This document shows positions 34,359 to 43,386 of a DNA stretch of 64,000 bases, piece by piece (the stretch's first letter is position 1; each line of letters begins with the position of its first letter). The stretch is from Irregularibacter muris (GTDB taxonomy: Bacteria; Bacillota; Clostridia; Eubacteriales; Garciellaceae): NCBI RefSeq assembly GCF_024622505.1, contig NZ_JANKAS010000001.1, positions 62,001 through 126,000 of the forward strand. The letters run 5' to 3'. The notes under the pieces are model-generated. The model did not search any database. It saw nothing but the letters and a program-made list of their open reading frames with translations, and was not told where the DNA came from. The position numbers and the translations under genes are program-made.

Positions 34359-34826
34359 ATGAAAGAATTAGAAAAATTAGATGATATTGATAAAAGATAT
34401 CGTATTTTTGGAACGATATTTTTACTATCCAATAAATTGGAGACCATTGGGAATAGTTTTCTTGATGAACTTACAACCAAGCAATGGTTTTTTATGTTGA
34501 CATTGACAACCTTTTTCGAAAGCCCCCCTACACTTAGCCAATTAGCTAATCAAATGGGAACCTCTCACCAAAATTCAAAACAACTTGCCATTCGACTTCA
34601 AGAAAAGGGCTTTTTAACTATTAAGAAAGATGAACGGGACAATCGTGTGCTTCGAATATTTTCTACAAAGAAAATTGAAGAGTATGTAAAAACGAGACAA
34701 AATAAGGATGATAATTTTATTGAAGATTTTTTTAGGGGGTTAAAAAATAGTGAGGTTCAAGAACTAGATAAGATCTTATTTAAGTTGATGGATAATATTT
34801 ATGATATTGAAGAAGAATTATCTTAA
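34359..34826 (+). CDS. MarR family regulator of a flavoprotein operon
   Basis: A 155-residue MarR-type winged helix: PTLSQLANQMGTSHQNSKQLAIRLQEKGFL as the helix-turn-helix and KKDERDNRVLRIF as the wing. AAGGAG precedes the start. It probably represses its own operon through the long inverted repeat at the promoter. The next two genes encode an FMN-binding lipid-anchored or secreted protein and a flavodoxin, so the signal may be redox stress or a quinone-like compound; this is inference. The spacing to the next gene is 20 bp. Confidence 0.88.
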   Translation: MKELEKLDDIDKRYRIFGTIFLLSNKLETIGNSFLDELTTKQWFFMLTLTTFFESPPTLSQLANQMGTSHQNSKQLAIRLQEKGFLTIKKDERDNRVLRIFSTKKIEEYVKTRQNKDDNFIEDFFRGLKNSEVQELDKILFKLMDNIYDIEEELS

Positions 34827-34846
34827 TTTATTGGAGGTCTTAGAAA

Positions 34847-35224
34847 GTGAAAAAGAAGGCTATTATCCTAATAATATTATTAATTTGTTTGCTTGGACTG
34901 ACATGGACTATAGTCAAGAATAATATAGTTAAACAGGCGGATAATGTAGTTATTTCTACTTTGGAATTATCAAGCATAGATGATGGTATCTATATGGGAG
35001 AATATATCCTATCACCAGTTAAAGTTATAGTGCAAGTTCAGATTAAGAATCATAAAATACATGAAATTAAGATATTAGAGCACCAAAACGGATTTGGAGA
35101 AAAAGCAGAAATAATTAATGACCGTGTAATGGAGAAACAGACATTAGAGGTTGATGTAGTTTCAGGAGCAACTGTAAGTAGTAAAGTTATGCTTAAAGCA
35201 ATAGAGAATGCTTTAAGTAAATAG
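34847..35224 (+). CDS. FMN-binding domain protein, membrane-anchored
   Basis: A 125-residue protein. A signal anchor (about 4-24) is followed by an FMN-binding domain like that in RnfG and NqrC, with the motif SGATVSS at about 106-112. The Thr of S-G-A-T is the site of covalent FMN attachment in family members. It would therefore sit outside the membrane carrying FMN. GTG start with GGAGG 10 nt upstream. Second gene of the MarR operon; the flavodoxin that follows might be an electron partner on the inner side, but no transmembrane electron carrier is encoded here. Confidence 0.85.
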   Translation: MKKKAIILIILLICLLGLTWTIVKNNIVKQADNVVISTLELSSIDDGIYMGEYILSPVKVIVQVQIKNHKIHEIKILEHQNGFGEKAEIINDRVMEKQTLEVDVVSGATVSSKVMLKAIENALSK

Positions 35225-35245
35225 AAAAACAAGGAGGGAGAGTGT

Positions 35246-35779
35246 ATGAATAATATAGCTATAGTATATAAATCAAAATATGGAAGCACGAAAAGATATG
35301 CGCAGTGGATAGCTGAAGAAACTAAAGGGGATTGCTTTAGATCTTCAGGAATAGGGATAAAGAAACTGATGGAATACGATACCATTGTTTATGGTGGTGG
35401 ATTATATGCAAGTGGAATTGCCGGAATCTCCATCATTACTAAGAATTATGAGTCTTTAAAAGATAAAAAGATAATCGTTTTTACAGTAGGCTTAGCTTCA
35501 ACGGATAGGGAAGGAGTTTTTCTTCCTATTATAGAAAAGAATTTTTCAAAAGAAATGCGCGATACTATAAAATTTTTTCATTTGCGTGGTGGAATTGATT
35601 ATAAGAAATTAGGAATAATACATAAATCTATGATGGCAATGCTAAAAAATATAATTTCTAAGAAAAATTCTGATGAATTATCAGAGGATGATCGGGAACT
35701 TTTAGCTACCTATGGAGGAAAAGTTGATTTTACAGATAAAAATACCATCACACCTTTATTATCATTTTTGGAAAACTAA
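35246..35779 (+). CDS. Flavodoxin-fold protein (HemG-like)
   Basis: A 177-residue protein with the flavodoxin phosphate loop SKYGSTKRYA (about 9-18), a central YGGGLYASG (about 50) and a long C-terminal helical part. The size and the start NIAIVYKSKYGST resemble HemG/flavodoxin-domain proteins that bind FMN. The redox partner is unknown, but the adjacent FMN-binding protein is an obvious candidate. AGGAGGGAG ribosome site. It is the last gene of the MarR operon. Confidence 0.85.
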   Translation: MNNIAIVYKSKYGSTKRYAQWIAEETKGDCFRSSGIGIKKLMEYDTIVYGGGLYASGIAGISIITKNYESLKDKKIIVFTVGLASTDREGVFLPIIEKNFSKEMRDTIKFFHLRGGIDYKKLGIIHKSMMAMLKNIISKKNSDELSEDDRELLATYGGKVDFTDKNTITPLLSFLEN

Positions 35780-36206
35780 AGGCATTGGTAAAAATTTAAT
35801 TAAAGTAATTTAAGATAGTTATATAGACACAGTGTATTTATCAATACCTTATACATGCTCTTTCATTAAGCAAACGAAAGACAGTTAAAAGAGTTATAAC
35901 CTATTAAGTTAATTTTATGTGGATAAGGTAAGCTACCGAGTTCTAATATTTATTATGAATTTTTCAATGAACCTCCCAACAGAGTTAAGATTAAAAAGCT
36001 AAAAAAGGGCTAAAATTAAAGCGAAAAACGCTGGATTTTAGCCCTTTTTTAGAAAAAAATACTGATGCAGAAGCAAGATTTTTAGATACAGTCTCCAGAG
36101 GTCGGCAGAATGGATTTTTAATGTATAGAAAATAAAATCAAAATAATGATAGGAAAATAATCTGAAGACCTCCCCAAATCATAAGAAAGAATTCAAGTAA
36201 AGGGAT
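35780..36206. other. Intergenic region with a bidirectional terminator and a possible transposase scrap
   Basis: A hairpin AAAAAGGGCTAAAAT...ATTTTAGCCCTTTTT (36003-36051) has A and T runs on both sides and can end both the flavodoxin operon and the catalase gene. At about 35930-36010 a short frame (LPSSNIYYEFFNEPPNR) resembles the start of IS3-type transposase B proteins, but it is too short to be sure. Nothing else seen. Confidence 0.5.
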
Positions 36207-37574
36207 CTATCTTTTTCCTGGATCGGCATACAAAAGCATTTGATTTCTGACCGTTTCTGCAAGTACAGGGGAAACTTGCTCTAAATGCCATAGGACAGCG
36301 CTCTGTGTATTAGGTCGAGCATTCACAAGCCCTGATGCAATATTATTTGCAAGATTCTTCTTTTCTTTTGCAGAAAAGGATTCATATCTTTGAGTGGCTT
36401 GGGTAAAATTGTCAGGATTCGGGATTTCCGCTCGCATAATTTCTCCGGCTACATATCTGCCGTTTCCACTGGATACCATAGATGCAGGAGACCAATTTGG
36501 CTGTTTGTTGACAGGGATATCACGATAGTCAGGACCCAGTCTATGACGCTGTGCATCTGAATAAATAAATGTACGTCCCTGTAATACCTTGTCGTCTGAA
36601 AATTCTAGGCCGGGGAGTAAATTTGCCGGATTAAAGGCCAATTTTTCTACCTGCTCAGCATAATTTACTGGATTGCGGTTTAAGACCATTCGTCCAACGG
36701 GTAAAAGGGGATATCGGGTTTCATCCCATACCTTGGTATCATCCAAAGGATCAAAGGGAAGTGTCTTTGCATCTTCAGGATTCATCAGCTGTACACGCAG
36801 TTCATATTCCACAGCCTTGCCTTTTGCTATACTGTCATACAGATCACGTCCAGAAATATTAGGGTCTTCGCATGCCAGTCGCTGAGCCTCCTGTTGGTCA
36901 ATATACTTCACCCCTGCTAGAGGGAGCCAGTGGTATTTTACATAGTGCCGAACACCCTGTGCATTGCGCCAGACATAGGTGCTTACACTATATCCCTTGA
37001 TATGGCGAAGGCTCTTTACCGTTGCCAGATCTGAGAAAAACCATATAAGCATATTGGTTGCTTCGGGGTACTTGGCAAATAGGCTCCAAAGCCTCTCTGG
37101 GTCGGGCAGATTGTTCACTGGTGAAGGCGAAAGATGGCTAATTATATTCGGTACACGAATGGCATCCCGTACAAAAAAGACAGGGAGATGATTGCAGAGC
37201 AGATCAAAGATTCCTTCATCGGTATAAAACTTGGTACTGAATCCTCGAACATTTCTAGAAGTGTCTGGTGTTCCCTGATTGCTTGCAGCGAAAGAGAAAC
37301 GCACCGCCACGGGCACCTGTTGATTAGGTGTTTGCAAAAATTTGGCTTTTGTATATTGCTTCATTGAGTGAGTAGTGTAAAAACATCCGAAAGCACCATA
37401 CCCTTTTGTATGGATACGTCTTGGCAGTGTAGTAGAGAATACAAAGTCTTCCAAGGTTTCATGTAGGGCGGTATCCTGTATAAGGACTGGTCCCCGTACA
37501 CCCACTGTCTGCGAATGGGTTGCACGCCGTGGATTCCCCTTATCTGATGGATACCATCCGTTATGATTGTGCAT
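36207..37574 (-). CDS. Catalase (monofunctional haem type)
   Basis: Breaks down hydrogen peroxide. The length is 455 aa, the small-subunit class. Key residues: distal His55 in RRIHTKG, distal Asn128 in LLCNHLPVFF, proximal haem-ligand Tyr338 in TFIYSDAQRHRLG. The active-site loop reads RFSFAASNQGTPDTSRNVRGFSTKFYT, somewhat divergent from typical VAGERGS-D sequences. The gene is visibly richer in G and C than its neighbours, which suggests acquisition. GGAGGG lies upstream of the start on the minus strand. It is a single gene, divergent from the AraC-type regulator. Confidence 0.93.
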   Translation of the reverse strand: MHNHNGWYPSDKGNPRRATHSQTVGVRGPVLIQDTALHETLEDFVFSTTLPRRIHTKGYGAFGCFYTTHSMKQYTKAKFLQTPNQQVPVAVRFSFAASNQGTPDTSRNVRGFSTKFYTDEGIFDLLCNHLPVFFVRDAIRVPNIISHLSPSPVNNLPDPERLWSLFAKYPEATNMLIWFFSDLATVKSLRHIKGYSVSTYVWRNAQGVRHYVKYHWLPLAGVKYIDQQEAQRLACEDPNISGRDLYDSIAKGKAVEYELRVQLMNPEDAKTLPFDPLDDTKVWDETRYPLLPVGRMVLNRNPVNYAEQVEKLAFNPANLLPGLEFSDDKVLQGRTFIYSDAQRHRLGPDYRDIPVNKQPNWSPASMVSSGNGRYVAGEIMRAEIPNPDNFTQATQRYESFSAKEKKNLANNIASGLVNARPNTQSAVLWHLEQVSPVLAETVRNQMLLYADPGKR

Positions 37575-37972
37575 TTATAATCCCTCCAAAAACGTGTTAA
37601 AAACACGAGAATAAAACAATACAATAAAATGTATTCTTCATTTTTATGAATTATACCATTATGTCTGAATACTTTGATTTTTTATAAACCTGTACATTAG
37701 ATGTTTGCATTTATCACCGGAAAATAAGTAGACCGCAAGGGTAAATCATTTTCTAGAAAGATTAAAAGCCAAGAGTTCCTATATCGAAATTCCTAGTGAT
37801 TACTGCTTTCCTTTGCCGATTTTGATGGCTTATTGTTATAATAAAGAGAAAAAGCAATAAGTTCATCCTCCTGCTTCTATGTGCACTGAGTTCACTCGAC
37901 TATATTGTGCACAGATTGTCGGATGGATAAATGTATCCTTTGATAACATTGATGATGAAAGGAGGGGATTTA
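37575..37972. promoter_or_regulatory. Divergent promoter region of catalase and AraC-type regulator
   Basis: Two copies of the palindrome-containing TGTGCAC lie at 37880-37886 and 37916-37922, about 36 bp apart, which suits the paired sites of AraC-type proteins. No clear consensus promoter on either strand. No gene is seen in this 398-bp gap. Confidence 0.45.
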
Positions 37973-38845
37973 ATGGATTCTTTAAGCAATATGAATCATG
38001 CATTGGCATACATTGAAGAGCACTTAACTGAGGATATGGATTATAGTAAAATATCGAAAATTGCTTACTGCTCAGAATATCATTTTAAGCGGATGTTTTC
38101 TTTTTTATCAGGTATAAGTTTATCAGAGTATATTCGGAGAAGAAGGCTAACTTTGGCTGCCCTTGATTTGAAAGATAGGGATTTGAGAATAATCGATGTT
38201 GCTGTTAAATATGGTTATCGTTCAGCCGATTCTTTTTCCCGTGCTTTTTATTCTATGCATGGCATTCTCCCTTCTGAAGCAAGAAGTGAGAATACACAGC
38301 TAAAAGCTTATCCAAGAATGACCTTTCAATTATCCATTAAAGGAGGATGTGAAATGAACTATCGCATTGTTGAAAAAGAATCATTTAATTTAGTAGGATT
38401 TAAAAAGAGAGTTCCCATTATTTTTGAAGGGGTCAATCCAGAGATTGCAAAAATGACTGAACTTTTAACCCCTCAGGTTATTAAACAATTAAAATCAATT
38501 TCAAATGAAGAACCAATAGGCATTATTAGTGCTTCCACTAACTTTTCAGAGGGAAGAATGGAAGAAAAAGGAGAGTTAGATCATTACATCGGAGTAGCAA
38601 CATCAAGTAATGAAACCACAGAATTTGATGTATTAAAAATTAATGCTGGTACCTGGGCAGTATTCCAATCCATTGGACCATTCCCAGAAACACTGCAAAA
38701 TATTTGGGGGAGGATCTATTCAGAATGGTTTCCGTCATCAGGATATGAGGCAGTGGAAGGTCCAGAGATTTTGTGGAATGAGAGCCAGGACACGAATAAT
38801 CCAAAGTATAGAAGTGAAATCTGGATTCCAGTGAAGAAGAAGTAA
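37973..38845 (+). CDS. AraC family regulator with GyrI-like effector domain
   Basis: Residues 1-105 hold two AraC helix-turn-helices ([33 protein letters not shown] and [27 protein letters not shown]). Residues 140-290 form a GyrI-like effector-binding domain, the Rob/SbmC type that binds amphipathic or drug molecules. The total of 290 aa is standard. A start further upstream is open, but GGAGGGG sits right before the ATG at 37973. No target operon is adjacent on the same strand, so it may regulate itself or distant exporters. A clear terminator follows. Confidence 0.9.
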   Translation: MDSLSNMNHALAYIEEHLTEDMDYSKISKIAYCSEYHFKRMFSFLSGISLSEYIRRRRLTLAALDLKDRDLRIIDVAVKYGYRSADSFSRAFYSMHGILPSEARSENTQLKAYPRMTFQLSIKGGCEMNYRIVEKESFNLVGFKKRVPIIFEGVNPEIAKMTELLTPQVIKQLKSISNEEPIGIISASTNFSEGRMEEKGELDHYIGVATSSNETTEFDVLKINAGTWAVFQSIGPFPETLQNIWGRIYSEWFPSSGYEAVEGPEILWNESQDTNNPKYRSEIWIPVKKK

Positions 38846-38872
38846 CATTTAGCATATCAATGATTATGGTCG

Positions 38873-38902
38873 AGGGCACTCCTAATTGGAGTGCTCTTTT
38901 TG
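38873..38902 (+). terminator. Intrinsic terminator after the AraC-type gene
   Basis: GGGCACTCC-taatt-GGAGTGCTC followed by five T. Confidence 0.9.
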
Positions 38903-39094
38903 GTAAATCAGGTGATTGCTAGGTTGGCTATGTTCCCGCCTATTAAGTGAATATAATGGCTAAAGGAATATACATTTGCTAAAATATATAGAATATGTTT
39001 CATAATTTTCAAAAAACCTCTTGCAAAGTGCTGGGTTATATGGTAGCATGTATTAAATTTTAAATTAGAACTTTGATTGAGAAATGAAATATCA

Positions 39095-39268
39095 AAAGTA
39101 CTTCACAGAGAGTCAGTGATTGGTGGAAACTGACAGGTATGGATATGGATAAAGACTCATGAGTTGCTGTAGCTAGCCGGTTAATGACCGTTATCCCATC
39201 AAGAGTGATAAATTAGGATGGTACCGCGTTGACACGCTCCTTACATATATGTAAGGGGCTTTTTTATT
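39095..39268 (+). ncRNA. T-box riboswitch (lysine-specific) upstream of lysS
   Basis: The AGAGAGTC start of stem I pairs with GACTC at 39154-39158. The specifier codon AAA (39151-39153, Lys) lies directly before it. The conserved T-box AGGATGGTACCGCG is at 39215-39228, followed by the terminator GCTCCTTAC...GTAAGGGGC with six T (39236-39265). Uncharged tRNA-Lys should turn transcription on. It agrees with the downstream gene being a lysyl-tRNA synthetase. Confidence 0.93.
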
Positions 39269-39301
39269 TGGAAAAATAAACACGAGTTGATAGGAGGGAG
39301 C

Positions 39302-40819
39302 ATGACGAGGTCATGCGATGAAACGATGAATAAACAGTTAGATATGGAAAGAAAACTAAGTGAGCAAGAGCAAATTCGCGTTGATAAGATTAAGAAGCTA
39401 GAAGTGTTGGGAATTGATCCATTTGGTGGCAGATTCGATGTGACACACTATTCTGAAGAGTTGAAGGTTAAGTATATCGATACACCAAAGGAGTTACTAG
39501 AGAAGAACCAAATCCAAGTCGCAGTTGCTGGAAGAATAATGACAAAGAGAAGCAAAGGGAAGACTGGATTCATGCACATTCAAGATAATGATGGGCAGAT
39601 CCAGATCTATCTAAGGCAGGATGTATTGAGTGAATTGGACTTCCAAGTATTCAGTATGTGCGATATCGGAGACATCGTTGGTATCAGAGGTACTGTATTT
39701 AGAACCAATACAGGTGAAATTAGCATCAAGGCTAAAAGATATGTCCATTTAACAAAGGCTTTGAAGCCGCTTCCTGAAAAATTCCACGGTATCACTGATG
39801 AAGATGAAAAGCTTCGTAAAAGATATTTAGACATGATAATGAATAGGGACGTAAAGGAAATCTTCATGAAAAAGCAGAAATTTTGGAGCACTATCCGAAA
39901 TTATCTGATTGAAAATGACTTCCTTGAGGTTGAGACGCCTATTCTTGAGACTTCATCTGGCGGTGCGGCAGCGACACCTTTTGCTACCCATCACAATGCT
40001 TTAGACATTGAAGTGTTCTTGAGAATATCAATGGGTGAGCTATGGCAGAAGAAATTGCTAGTTGCAGGTTATGAGAAGACCTTTGAGATTGGAAGACAGT
40101 TTAGGAATGAGGGCGTAAGTAACGAGCATCTTCAGGACTATACACAGATGGAGCTTTATTGGGCATATGCAGACTTCAAGATGGGTATGGAATTTTGTAA
40201 GGGAATGTACAGACGTGTCACAAAAGCGGTAATGGGTACTTCAAAATTCACATCCCGTGGCTTTGAAATCGACATAGATGCTGAGTGGGAAATCTATGAT
40301 TTCGAGACGATCATAGAAGAAAAGGTAGGTATAAACATCTACAATACTACCAAGGAAGCTGTTATGGAGAAACTTGATGAGAAAAAAATTGAGTATGATC
40401 CTAAAGCAGGTTTTTGGAGATTGGTGGATGTGCTTTGGAAGGTTGTTAGAAAGGATATTGCTGGCCCAGGATTCTTGGTTGGTCAACCGGTACAACTCAA
40501 TCCACTACCTAAACGTCTTAAAGAAGACGAAAGAAAAGTGGCTCAGATGCAGATTATTCTTGCTGGTTCAGAGATGGGGAATGGCTACACCGAGCTTAAT
40601 AATCCCATTGATCTAGAGGAGCGGTTCAAAGAGCAACGTGCAATGGGAGAAGAGGGCGATGCTGATGCACATGAGCATGATGCATCCTTTGTTGAAGCCC
40701 TTCGATATGGTATGCCGCCAGCCTTTGGATTTGGTGTATCCGAGAGATTCTTCTCTGTCCTGATGGATCGTCCAATCAGAGAATGTGTCATGTTTCCCCT
40801 TATGAAGCCTATAGTTTGA
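39302..40819 (+). CDS. lysS: Lysyl-tRNA synthetase, class II, divergent
   Basis: Charges tRNA-Lys with lysine. An OB-fold anticodon-binding domain (about 55-150: VAGRIMTKRSKGKTGFMHIQD) precedes the class II core with motif 2 (FEIGRQFRNEGVS) and motif 3 (YGMPPAFGFGVSER). The sequence is unlike typical bacterial LysRS: LRISMGELWQKKLLVAGYEKTFEIGRQF in place of [27 protein letters not shown], and GFGVSER in place of GLGIGIDR. It is probably a second, acquired LysRS, switched on by lysine shortage through its T-box. Start at 39302 after AGGAGGGAG; 505 aa. Confidence 0.88.
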   Translation: MTRSCDETMNKQLDMERKLSEQEQIRVDKIKKLEVLGIDPFGGRFDVTHYSEELKVKYIDTPKELLEKNQIQVAVAGRIMTKRSKGKTGFMHIQDNDGQIQIYLRQDVLSELDFQVFSMCDIGDIVGIRGTVFRTNTGEISIKAKRYVHLTKALKPLPEKFHGITDEDEKLRKRYLDMIMNRDVKEIFMKKQKFWSTIRNYLIENDFLEVETPILETSSGGAAATPFATHHNALDIEVFLRISMGELWQKKLLVAGYEKTFEIGRQFRNEGVSNEHLQDYTQMELYWAYADFKMGMEFCKGMYRRVTKAVMGTSKFTSRGFEIDIDAEWEIYDFETIIEEKVGINIYNTTKEAVMEKLDEKKIEYDPKAGFWRLVDVLWKVVRKDIAGPGFLVGQPVQLNPLPKRLKEDERKVAQMQIILAGSEMGNGYTELNNPIDLEERFKEQRAMGEEGDADAHEHDASFVEALRYGMPPAFGFGVSERFFSVLMDRPIRECVMFPLMKPIV

Positions 40820-40847
40820 TTCTAGAATATGAAAATAACTATTAGAA

Positions 40848-40895
40848 GTCCAGTGATAATTTTCTCATGCAGATAGCCGTCACTGGGCTTTTTCA
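40848..40895 (+). terminator. Intrinsic terminator after lysS
   Basis: AGTCCAGTGA pairs with TCACTGGGCT across a loop of about 24 nt, followed by five T. Confidence 0.8.
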
Positions 40896-40918
40896 TTATA
40901 AACTCCTCAATGCTATTA

Positions 40919-41052
40919 TGGAGGGAAATTAATTCCCTCTACAACACGGTTGTATTGCTCTTCCACAGAGGAGTACCAGAAGAAAGCAAGGACGACGTAG
41001 CCGTTTATCTTGATCCTGGCTTCTGATGGTACATCTACTATTTTTCTTTTAT
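40919..41052 (-). pseudogene. Start-less minus-strand protein fragment
   Basis: Minus-strand frame of 44 codons with a protein-like sequence (VDVPSEARIKINGYVV, later VEEQYNRVVEG) and a stop, but with stops directly upstream and no start. GC content is higher than in the surrounding gap. The family is not recognised. It is probably the end of a gene lost from this place. Confidence 0.4.
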
Positions 41053-41155
41053 TGATGTTTTACTAATGTGAAGATATAATTTAAGAGGATAGATAAATAA
41101 GAATTTGTAAGTTTATATTTGAGAAATTATCTTTGGGAGAAAGGACAGGTGATCT

Positions 41156-41632
41156 ATGAAGAGATTAAAACGAGTGCTAGCGGTCTTATTGATTGTTATA
41201 ATCACTATTTCAGTCATTTACTTTGTAAGTTTAACGCTGATTTGCCCCGCTATTAATGACGCTAGGGCAGAAAGAATAAAAGAAGAATATCTAAATATAG
41301 AGCTACCACCTCAAACCGAGATAGTCGAAACTTATAATTATTGTGGTAACATCACTGGAACTGGCAATCATGTGGAAATTTGGGCAGGAGCCCTAATCAA
41401 ATCTGAACTACCGGAGGCAGAATTGTTCCACTGGTATGAAGAAATGAAAATATCTTATGTTGCTTATGAACCTCTGTTTTGGCCTGTGCCGGAGGATTTG
41501 ACTTCACAATATCCAGAAACGCACAGTTTTATTGAATTTACACATTTTAATAGCATGACTGAGGCCAAAGGATATTACATCATAGGAAGCTATTATGATG
41601 CTGTGACACAACATGATATCAGAGGGCATTAA
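41156..41632 (+). CDS. Membrane-anchored extracytoplasmic protein, family unknown
   Basis: A 158-residue protein. Residues 1-30 form a basic start plus hydrophobic helix (signal anchor or signal peptide). The rest is a compact, Tyr- and Glu-rich domain predicted outside the cell. No Cys-based lipobox, no catalytic motif that I know. GGGAGAAAGGA precedes the start. It stands alone between the lysS terminator and a TetR regulator. Function unknown. Confidence 0.7.
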   Translation: MKRLKRVLAVLLIVIITISVIYFVSLTLICPAINDARAERIKEEYLNIELPPQTEIVETYNYCGNITGTGNHVEIWAGALIKSELPEAELFHWYEEMKISYVAYEPLFWPVPEDLTSQYPETHSFIEFTHFNSMTEAKGYYIIGSYYDAVTQHDIRGH

Positions 41633-41772
41633 AGAAGATTAATGCAATAATGTTTTTGATTGCTAGGCTAATGCCTTGATAAAGCCCAATTTGACAGGTT
41701 GAATACATAATAATTTATTGATAAGGAGTTACTATATAGTAGCTCTTTTTTATTTTAAACAAGTAAAATTTA

Positions 41773-41832
41773 ATTGACTGAGATTTTTATATATGTTAAC
41801 ATAAAAACAAATAAACATATTGTTTTTATGTT
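41773..41832 (+). promoter_or_regulatory. TetR promoter and operator
   Basis: TTGACT, 17-bp spacer, TAACAT, with the perfect inverted repeat AACATAAAAACAA (41798-41810) and TTGTTTTTATGTT (41820-41832) starting at the -10. Position and symmetry fit autorepression by the TetR protein encoded 26 bp later. Confidence 0.75.
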
Positions 41833-41858
41833 CTCAATATATGGAGGTGGTTTAGGGG

Positions 41859-42458
41859 ATGGCTAAATTTACAGAGTTAGAAAAAGAAAAAATTCGAAAG
41901 GAATTGCTTGAAGTTGCCTATGGTTTTTTTATAGATAAAGGTTTTAAGAGTACTTCGTTTGAGGATCTTACTTCATCAGTTGGAATTGCAAAGAGTACTT
42001 TTTATATATTTTTCGAGTCAAAGGAAATGCTATATATGGAATTGTTAGCACTTGAGGGAGAGCAAATTGAAAAACAGGTATGGCCAAAGGTTATCGCTGC
42101 TGAAGATATACGTTCAGCTATAAAAATGTACTTAAACGAGATGGCTTTAGAATTAGAATCTAAGATTTTAACTCAAAGACTGGTTTATGACCTTGAGGAG
42201 TACAAAATTGTATCTAGAAAGTTAAATCCAGAGTATGTTGGCTCAGAGCAGCTAAGAAGCATCGTCCCTCTTATGGAATTTATCAAATCAAGACAAGACT
42301 CTCAGGAGATTATTGATGAAGACCCAGGCGTTATAGCTGGGGTTTTAAAGTTAGCTTTATTAATAGGTTCTCAAAAGAGAGAACTGCAGCAATATGATTA
42401 TGAAAAAATTAGAGAGTTATTATTCGAAGCTGTTGTTAATCAAATTGCTCGGGATTAA
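41859..42458 (+). CDS. TetR family regulator
   Basis: A 199-residue TetR protein: helix-turn-helix SFEDLTSSVGIAKSTFYIFFESKEMLY (about 27-53) and a helical ligand domain of normal size. It probably represses its own operon through the 13-bp inverted repeat upstream and responds to a small molecule. The following two genes, an alpha/beta hydrolase and a macrolide phosphotransferase, start 53 bp later and are likely co-controlled, so a macrolide-like inducer is a reasonable guess. Ribosome site GGAGGTGG. Confidence 0.88.
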   Translation: MAKFTELEKEKIRKELLEVAYGFFIDKGFKSTSFEDLTSSVGIAKSTFYIFFESKEMLYMELLALEGEQIEKQVWPKVIAAEDIRSAIKMYLNEMALELESKILTQRLVYDLEEYKIVSRKLNPEYVGSEQLRSIVPLMEFIKSRQDSQEIIDEDPGVIAGVLKLALLIGSQKRELQQYDYEKIRELLFEAVVNQIARD

Positions 42459-42511
42459 TGTAGTCTAGGTAAAAATATTATCAAATGAAAGTAGAAAAGT
42501 GGTGATAAATT

Positions 42512-43351
42512 ATGACAGAAAGAATAATTGGTTTTAATAATGTTCATATCTGCACTGAGAGTTTTGGAGACATTAACAATCCAACGATCTTGTTAATTAT
42601 GGGAGCTACTGCATCAATGATTTGGTGGGGAGAAGAGTTTTGTAAGAAACTAAGCAATCAAGGGTTTCATGTTATACGCTATGACAATAGAGATGTAGGT
42701 AAGTCAATTACTTACAAATATGGTCATCCAGAGTATACCTTTGAGGATTTAGCAGACGATGCAATGCAGGTGCTAGATGCCTATGAGGTTGATAAGGCTC
42801 ACATAGTTGGTATGTCTATGGGGGGAATAATTACGCAAATAGTCGCTCTTAAACACGCCAACAGGGTTCTTAGTATTTCATTAATTATGACATCAAATTT
42901 CGATTCGAGTCTTCCTAAAAAGGATAGTAAAGTAGCAGAAGTCTTAGCAGAGCTTAAAATCAAAAATTGGCAAAATAAAGATGAAGTGGTAGAATGTTTT
43001 CTCAAAAAAAGTAGAGTTCTTATAGGGTCTAAATATATATTTGATGAAGAGAAAGCGAGAAGACTAAATGAGCAGGAATTTGATAGAGCTAGCAATTTGC
43101 AGAGTAGGGAGAATCACGGATTTATAAGAGATGAGGGGATATATTTATCTAGAACTAGTGAAATCAATGTTCCTACATTGGTAATACATGGAACAGAAGA
43201 CCCTATTATTCCCTACGAGCATGGAGTTTATCTTTCTAAAATTATACCGGACGCGGTATTAGTTACCCTAGAGGGTACTGGACATGAACTACACCATGAC
43301 GATTGGGATGAAATTATTAATAATATATCAAAGCATGCAGCAAGTTTATAA
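42512..43351 (+). CDS. Alpha/beta hydrolase (RdmC/aclacinomycin methylesterase-like)
   Basis: An alpha/beta hydrolase of 279 aa with nucleophile Ser102 in GMSMGG, Asp in HGTEDPIIP (about 228) and His in GTGHELH (about 259), a full triad. The N-terminal pattern ([37 protein letters not shown]) is that of RdmC-like esterases. Its stop shares one base with the upstream frame of the phosphotransferase gene and the two genes are adjacent, so they form an operon. An esterase beside a macrolide kinase suggests combined drug inactivation, but an esterase of the macrolide ring (Ere type) is a different family. Confidence 0.85.
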   Translation: MTERIIGFNNVHICTESFGDINNPTILLIMGATASMIWWGEEFCKKLSNQGFHVIRYDNRDVGKSITYKYGHPEYTFEDLADDAMQVLDAYEVDKAHIVGMSMGGIITQIVALKHANRVLSISLIMTSNFDSSLPKKDSKVAEVLAELKIKNWQNKDEVVECFLKKSRVLIGSKYIFDEEKARRLNEQEFDRASNLQSRENHGFIRDEGIYLSRTSEINVPTLVIHGTEDPIIPYEHGVYLSKIIPDAVLVTLEGTGHELHHDDWDEIINNISKHAASL

Positions 43352-43386
43352 TGGATAGATACAAGCTGCAGACAGGAGTGATTTTA

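Noticed and set aside
37640-37670. PerR box before the catalase gene
   Set aside because: ATTATACCATTAT is only partly symmetric and does not fit TTATAATNATTATAA well enough.
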